From Tricholoma matsutake (Eukaryota > Basidiomycota > Agaricomycetes > Agaricales > Tricholomataceae): a stretch of 64,000 nt of DNA. How positions within the stretch are numbered: the stretch's first letter is position 1; each line of letters begins with the position of its first letter. Both the position numbers and the translations under genes were made by a program. Location of the stretch: NCBI GenBank assembly GCA_026075535.2, contig AP026539.1:1-64000 (forward strand), in the 5' to 3' direction. The notes under the pieces are model-generated. The model saw nothing but the letters and a program-made list of their open reading frames with translations, was not told the DNA's origin and searched no databases. This document shows, piece by piece, positions 57,880 to 64,000 of this stretch.

Positions 57880-60800
57880 TTACTTAATCAACTTTATTCC
57901 CATCTCCACCCTATGTTGCATAAACTTGGGCCTCGGTAGTGCCTTTGTCAATGTGTCCGCTGTTTGTTCCGGGTCGCGACAATTTTGAATATCGAGTATT
58001 TTATTGGTTACGAGATCTTGGACCCAATGATGACATGAGGCGATGTGTTTTGATCGCTGAGGGAATTGCAGGTTGTGGGTTAATATGACAGAACCATTGT
58101 TGTCACCTTTAATAATAGTTGGATAATTTTGAGGAAATCCGAGTTCACCATACAAATTTCTGAGCCATGTTGCTTCACATCCAGCCTCTGAGAGAGCTAC
58201 ATATTCTGCTTCCATTGAGGAAAGTGCGATCATGGTTTGCTTCTTCGATTTCCACGTGATTGCTCCCCCTGATCCTAGGAAGACATAGCCAGTAGTAGAT
58301 TTATGGTCATCGGCATTTGCAAAAGTGGCATCAGCATAACCATGGAAGAGGTTATTAGTATTAGTTTCATCAGGGGTTTTTCTATAAGTTATCCCCAGAG
58401 TTTTTGTACCTGCTAGGTACCTGAGTATCCACTTTATTGCACCGTGGTGTTGAAGACCTGGGTTAGCAGTGTAAGCAGCTAGTTTGTTGACTGCGAAGCT
58501 AATATTCGGTCTTGTGGAATTTGAGATGAATTGTAAACACCCCAGCAATCTAGCATATGAATTGCTACGATTTAATTCATTGTTGTCCCAATTTGGTGCA
58601 AATTTAATATTTGGGTCCATAGGTATGGCAACAGGGTTTGCATCCAGCATCTCTTCTTTGTGAAGAAGGTTCTCAATATATTTTTGTTGAGAAATGGAAA
58701 TAGAATTGTCGGTACACCTTACTTCAATGCCGACGATCTTGTGTGGTTCCCCTAGATCCATAACTTTCCATTCTGAGCTTAGCGCATTCTTCATGTGATC
58801 CATCATTTGATCCGATGATGCAAATAGAAGCGATTCGTCAACCCAGATGGTTAGAATACCATAGTCACCACCATCTCGTCAAATATATGCACATGGATCC
58901 GATGTTAAGCATTGATAATCATGATTCTTGAGTTTCCCATCAAGTTCATTGTTCCATTCGCATACAGCTTGCTTTAATCCATATAATGGTTTGACCAGCT
59001 TACTAACTCGGTCTGTTCCATCTTCATATCCTTCAGATTGCCACATGTAGATAGTTTCATGTAATGTGCTGTTGAGATATGCACCTTTGACATCCATTTG
59101 TTGCAATTTAAGGTTTTGCATCGGTACTAAATCCAGAATTGCACGCAGAGTGTCCATTCTAACCACAGGCAAAAATGTTTCCATATAATCGTACCCTGGA
59201 CATTGTGCGCATCCTTTGGCCACAAGTCTTGCTCTGTACCTGATTACTTTTCCTTGTTTGTCACGCTTCTTGATGAATACCCATTTATTGGCAATTGGGA
59301 TTGCATCAGGCAGTTTTTCAACAAATTCCCCAAGTCCCCTTCTCTTTCAGTAAGTTGAGTTCAGCTTGTATGGCATTTTCCCATTCTGGCCAATCGGGGG
59401 AATTCTTGGTGTCCTTGAGGCTCATCATCTCATCTCCAGCAATTATTGCATAAACTTCTTCCATTGTAAGAAAGTTATCTTCCTTTTCTTCTACTGAATA
59501 AGGATCTTGAAGGTTTTTATAATTGATATGAATCCCACGAGTCTTCCATGGAACATTTAAGTCTATATCATCCTCCAATATATTTCTTTTACGCCTTTTG
59601 CTGCCAGGATCAAGAGTCGGAGTTATATCATCTGAGCCTGTTACACCCATAGGTGGTGCGCCCCCCACAGACTCCCCCTTGCGTTGACTATCGGGTGTAA
59701 TGTTGACGCCCTGGGGGATAGGAGTTGATTCTGGAAGTGTCATCTGCTTGAAATTTTTTGAGGTGAGGACGTTGCATGTTTCGGCATTATAATATTTTAT
59801 GGCCCCAGCGCCATCTTCAAAACCGACATAAACGTGCCGTTTGGATTTTGCCTGCATTTTTCGATCCACCTGTTGTCCCTGTAATAAAATCCATACAGGT
59901 GCACTAAATTCACATAAATGAGAGATGTTTGGTGTTTTATTATACCAGCCTTCATATGGTGTAGATTTCAGCAAATGTTTGGTGAATGATTGATTATGGA
60001 GATAAGCGGCATGCAGGACCAGATATTCCCAGAGAAATTCAGGAAGATCATTGGTGATTATCATTGCTCAAGAGAGTTCAACCAGTGTCCAGTTCATCCA
60101 TTCGGCAATACCATTCTGTGAAGGTGAATACAGTGCAGTGTAACAAATTTCCATACCGTGTTCCTTGCACCAACTTTCCAACTTCTCATTTATGAATTCC
60201 TTCCCATTGTCAATTTGAATACCCTTTGGATTCCTCCCTTGAGTCTTCAAATGTGCCAAATAATTTATTATGGCTTGTGCTGCATCAGATTTCTGCTTGA
60301 CACATTTGACGGTTGCAAATCTCTTGGCATCATCCACAAATAACAAGTAGTATTGATTGCCATTGATCGATCGGATTGCGTACTTTCCCCATAAGTCAAT
60401 ATGCATTAATTCACTGGGTTCAGTATTTCTGATTGATGATTTTGGGAACTGTTTGACATGTTGTTTCACCTCTGTGCACACAACGCAATTGGGCTTAGGG
60501 GAGTCCTCATCCACAATAAATCCATCAACCATTTTTCTGTCCAATAATTTTTGAAGCCCAGTATATCCAACATGTCCAAAGTGTCGATGCCATGTTTCCC
60601 ATGTAGGTAGTGTATTATTTTCGACAAATGTTTGGTGAGGGTGGATTATATTGCATGGTGTGGGATGTCTAATAGCCATCTTCATGCGATACAGATGTTT
60701 GCATATATTTGTTCCTTGTGCTACCACCATTCCATCTTTTGTGATGAGTGTGATTATTCCATTCCTGCCATTGTAGTGTCCGCCAGCTGCATCCCATGGC

Positions 60801-61339
60801 CCCAATGAAATTAAATTACTTTGTATTCCAGGCACATGAAGAATGTTCTACAAATGCAGAATATAGTCAGTGCTGTTGCATGTTGATTTTAATTCAACAG
60901 TTCTGCACCCTAAAATTAATGCTTCTTTACCACCTACACCTGTGACAGAAATATTCCTCAAAGGTGTGTAATCGGTAAATGCTTCTCTTTGATGCGTAAT
61001 GTGAGATGTTGTTGCCATGTCTGCTAACCAATCATAGTAGATCAATTGCTCATCATTTGCATCAGCGTTACAAGCATCATAGGTATCGAAGTTGTACTGC
61101 TCTTCATTTGCTTGGAATGTAATATATTCTTCTGCCACATTTGTTTCTTCTGCATCCTTCTTTTTCTTCTTTGCCTTGTCCTTTACCTTCTTCTTACTCC
61201 AGCATTTGTCTGCTTGATGTCTGATCTTTCCACAGCTCCCACATTTGTTCCCTTCAAATTTATGGCATTTGGTTGTCCAGTGTCCAGCACGTTTACAATG
61301 ATCACAATAAGGCCATAAGGAGGATTTTCGATCAGAGAT
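57880..61339 (-). pseudogene. pol: copia pol: protease, integrase, RT, RNase H (broken)
   Basis: In order: two zinc knuckles (CDHCKRAGHWTTKC, CGSCGKIRHQADKC), the protease site WLADMATTSHI (Met in place of the usual Ser/Thr/Gly), TAG near 60848, the integrase zinc region (WHRHFGHVGY..CVVC) and the D,D,E triad (HIDLWG, QIDNGKEF, NGIAEWMNWTLVE). TGA at about 60065 (LS-AMIITN). A single extra base near 59323 shifts the frame in GTW.., and RT resumes (MDVKGAYLNS, VKPLYGLKQA). TGA near 58877; RT box WVDE in place of YVDD-type; then RNase H (GYADATFANADDHKSTTGY, SSMEAEYVAL). It ends at 57880. Confidence 0.92.
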
Positions 61340-62161
61340 TCAATCTTCATTTTTATCATTCCCATTATTAGATCTGGTCAACCATATCTTGTATTCCTCC
61401 CATAACAGTCCAATAGATGCATCAGAGGTTAAGTGCCATTTAGGGTCAGGATCATTTGGATTGTTGGCATTCCTGTTATAAGGTTCAACATAGGTATGCC
61501 ACAATGAAGGTAAGGATGCAGATATGATTGCTTTGAAGCGTGTGTCAGAGACATGAAATTCCTCATTAGGAAATCTGTTTATGTGGTCGTGATATGATTT
61601 GAGAACATCCAGATGTTTTAGGAGGTCATCAGCGTCAAGTAATTTGGTCTCGTATAATAGGCATTGAATATGTTTAACAGTTTGATGTGCCTTATTTTCA
61701 TGAGTTACCGAGAGTGCAGAGTACATTTCTTTTGCAGAGTTCTTGGACCTGATGTGTTTCATTTGCGAGGAGGTGATGTTATGAATAATAATTTGTTGTG
61801 CCCAAGAATCATTCTTTTACTAGTTGCATGCGCCTTTGGGATCGATACTCTTGTTAGGGCATTTGACATCCCCTCTAACATACCCAATTATATTGCAATT
61901 GAAAAATACCCTCTTCATCCTCTCTTTCCATTCGTGCCAGTTCTCGTCCGTCAAGTGGTCGCGATCAGCAATTCTGTTTACGTTCAAATATTCTTTGGTA
62001 CAAATTAGTTTGATAGATGGTAAATCTTCATCTTCATTGAGTTCTCCAGTGAGCACATTGGTACTGCTGTGATAGACCCTTTTTGCATGTTTAGGGGGCA
62101 TATAATATTCTTCCTCTTGTTGTTGTTCCCCTTGCTCCTCGACATCAGGAGTATTTGTCAT
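61340..62161 (-). pseudogene. gag: copia gag (broken)
   Basis: ATG at 62161 (MTNTPDVEEQGEQQ), an acidic N-terminus, then RDHLTDENWHEWKERMKRVF. Two successive stops (TAG, TAA) near 61817-61822, after which the same frame goes on: KEMYSALSVTHENKAHQT, LLDADDLLKHLDVLKSYHDH, FKAIISASLPSLWHTYVEP. Another TGA at 61340 separates it from the zinc knuckles. This is the usual copia capsid-type (UBN2-like) region. Confidence 0.88.
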
Positions 62162-62190
62162 AGTAGTAATTGTTGCCTAGAAAAATCTGC

Positions 62191-62204
62191 CAGGGCCCAT
62201 AACC
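62191..62204 (-). promoter_or_regulatory. copia primer-binding site (initiator tRNA-Met half type)
   Basis: The minus strand after the 5' LTR reads GGTTATGGGCCCTG. It resembles the primer site of Drosophila copia, which pairs with an internal fragment of initiator tRNA-Met. Confidence 0.65.
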
Positions 62205-62206
62205 TA

Positions 62207-62414
62207 TTGGAAATCAGGCTGGGAAACAAACAGAGAAGAGTTAATTCTCTTAGAGACAAGTGGGGGAAATGAGACAAGGAACTTCTTATTCTTTCTCCTA
62301 TACTATGGCTGTATGTAACTGTGCTATAAATAGAACACACATCAAAACAGCCGCTCTATTAATAATATCCAGCATCCGGCCTCAGACCACGGGCTTGGAT
62401 TGCCTATCCCAACA
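62207..62414 (-). repeat. copia 5' LTR
   Basis: Same length as the 3' LTR, with about 8 differences. Several are CG/CA or CG/TG changes. Confidence 0.9.
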
Positions 62415-62424
62415 ACCTACAACT

Positions 62425-63340
62425 TGTAAAGTTGTAACAAGTTGATGAGTTCTGCTTTGTGATCTTTTCTAATCTAATATTCATGTCATTCAGAGCACAG
62501 AGGCCTATGATATGCTGTCCTTTCATATGTTGATGTTTTCATTTCAAAGTGGCTACAACATGAATATGGCAGAACTTGGTGAGTTCTGCTTCATTTTTCA
62601 TGATCTTATATTTGATTCTAATCTATTTACATGTAGTTTGAAGTGCCAAATAAGACGAGAGGCCTACATCAATTTGTTCTTTCGCATTTCGACATTTTCA
62701 CTTTGTAGGGGTTACAACATACTAGGTATCGCAGAACTCAATGAGTTCTGCTTCATTTTTCATGATCTTACATTTGATTCTAATCTATTTACATGTCGCT
62801 TAAAGGGCCCAGTGAGACGAGAGGCCTACGCCCATTCGTTCTTTTGCATTTCGATGTTTTTACTTTGAAGGGGTTACAATTTGGGTATGGTAGAACTCGT
62901 TGAGTTGTGCTTTGTTTCTCATGATCCTATATTTGATTCTAATCTATTTACATGTCATTTGAAGGGCCCAGTGAGACGAGAGGTCTATGTCAATCCATTC
63001 TTTTGCATTTCGAAGTTTTGACTTTGTAGGGGTTACAACATAGGTATGGCAGAACTCCGTGAGTTCTGCTTCATTTTTCATGATCTTATATTTGATTATA
63101 ATCTAATTACCTGTTGTTTGAAGGGCCCAGTGAGATGAGAGGCCTAAGTCAATCTGTTCTTCTGCCTTCTGAAGTTTTTGCTTTGCAGATGTTACAATTT
63201 GGGTCTGGCAGAACACAGTGAGTTCTGCTTTGTTTCTCATGATCCTATATTTGATTCTAATCTAGTTACATGTCGTTCAAATGGCCCAGTGAGTCGAGAG
63301 GCTTATGTTGATGTAACATTTGCATTATGGAAGTTTTGAT
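62425..63340 (+). repeat. ~159-base tandem repeat, five to six units
   Basis: Units begin GGTTACAACATAGGTATGGC and include AGAACTCCGTGAGTTCTGC, CATGATCTTATATTTGATTC, TAATCTATTTACATGT and GGGCCCAGTGAGACGAGAGG. Unit starts at about 62552, 62711, 62872, 63030 and 63189. Confidence 0.92.
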
Positions 63341-63659
63341 TTGTGTAAGTAGAAATATAGATCAATTACTGTGGTAGATACTCATGGTGTTTACTAAAAA
63401 ACCATATGTGTTTCTGAGGTACCCTGTGTTCCCTTGAGATACTTTGAGAAGCCCTGGGAAGAGCCAGGTACCCTGAGAACAGTCAGGAACCCTGGGAGTA
63501 TTCTGAGTCCGAAAGTGTTTTTCCTGATGGTGTTGCCTAGTGACACCCATCAAATGTCCATCAACATTCATCCAAATCATTCACATGTCAAGCTGAGTTA
63601 GAATACTTTACTGATATCAATCCAATCCTTTTCATCTTTTCCCATTCTTTCTTTCTTTC
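63341..63659. other. Stretch without a supported gene
   Basis: Short ORFs only; several CCCTGGGA/CCCTGAGA words. Confidence 0.5.
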
Positions 63660-64000
63660 CCCTCCCATCTCATTGTCTGGGTTCTTCCCCCCTCTCTAGT
63701 TGTTCCCCTCTCTAGTTGTTACCCCTTCTCTGGTTGTTACCCCCTCGCTAGTTGCTCTGCCCCCTCTGGTTGTGCCCCCCTCTCTAGTTGCCCTGGTTGT
63801 TTCCCCCTCTCTAGTTGTGTCCCCCTCTCTGGTTGTTCCCCCTTCTCTGATTGCTGCCCCTCTCTGGGTGTTCCCCCCTCTCTAGTTGTCCCCCCTTCTC
63901 TGGTTGTTACCCCTTCTCTGGTTGTTACCCCTTCTCTGGTTGTTACCCCTTCTCTGGTTGTTACCCCCTCTCTGGTTGTTCCTCCCTACATTCGTATATT
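63660..64000 (+). repeat. ~18-base pyrimidine-rich minisatellite
   Basis: CTCTGGTTGTTACCCCTT and variants (GTTGTTCCCCCTCTCTA) to near the window end; it may continue beyond. Confidence 0.9.

Larger units (their letters stand above)
57538..62414 (-). mobile_element. Full-length, inactive Ty1/copia retrotransposon
   Basis: Element on the minus strand with two 208-base LTRs (62207-62414 and 57538-57745), a primer-binding site, gag, protease, integrase, RT, RNase H and a polypurine tract in the Ty1/copia order. ACCTA direct repeats flank it (57533-57537, 62415-62419). The same ACCTA also stands just inside the 5' LTR, so the LTR edge is uncertain by 2-5 bases. The LTRs differ at about 8 of 208 positions by eye, mostly transitions. 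Confidence 0.93.

Overview
The window is the end of a fungal chromosome, most likely from a mushroom-forming basidiomycete (Agaricomycete). It opens with about 179 bases of CCCTAA telomere repeat. Introns are short (46-62 bases, GT..AG), transposons are nested, and there are subtelomeric RecQ-type helicase remains, Crinkler (CRN)-type genes, and several protein families that I recall as multicopy in agaric genomes. The species cannot be told from the sequence alone.

Layout. 0.2-4.5 kb: a Ty3/gypsy element whose 5' part is missing, so that telomere repeat runs directly into pol. 4.6-8.6 kb: three unidentified minus-strand genes with few or no breaks. 8.7-15.6 kb: mostly non-coding, with two related short tandem arrays, a helicase-tail fragment and a weak minus-strand gene relic. 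15.6-22.7 kb: a decayed subtelomeric RecQ-like helicase and a second copy of its cysteine-rich tail. 23.8-32.2 kb: three co-oriented decayed genes of repeat-type families. 33.4-38.7 kb: a CRN-CRN-kinase pseudogene on the minus strand, split by a 3,154-base element with 8-base target duplications that itself carries a solo LTR. 39.1-43.3 kb: 61-base minisatellite arrays in both orientations and a ~165-base satellite. 43.5-47.3 kb: an intact 883-residue gene of unknown function, followed by a decayed duplicate of its own upstream region. 47.3-49.4 kb: a 55-base tandem array. 49.8-51.1 kb: the 3' end of a second gypsy copy. 52.1-53.8 kb: a fold-back element holding another solo LTR. 54.6-56.9 kb: an intact CRN-CRN-kinase gene, paralogue of the broken one. 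57.5-62.4 kb: a full-length but dead Ty1/copia element with 208-base LTRs. 62.4-64 kb: further tandem repeats.

Two mutational regimes stand out. In transposons and repeat-type genes most in-frame stops are TGA where Arg (CGA) or Gln is expected, as CpG deamination would give. The 883-residue gene and the CRN-kinase gene are uninterrupted and still rich in CpG. The likely functional content is therefore two islands (43.5-46.8 and 54.0-56.9 kb), possibly with the minus-strand genes near 4.6-8.6 kb. All exon joins were made by eye; no homology search was run.
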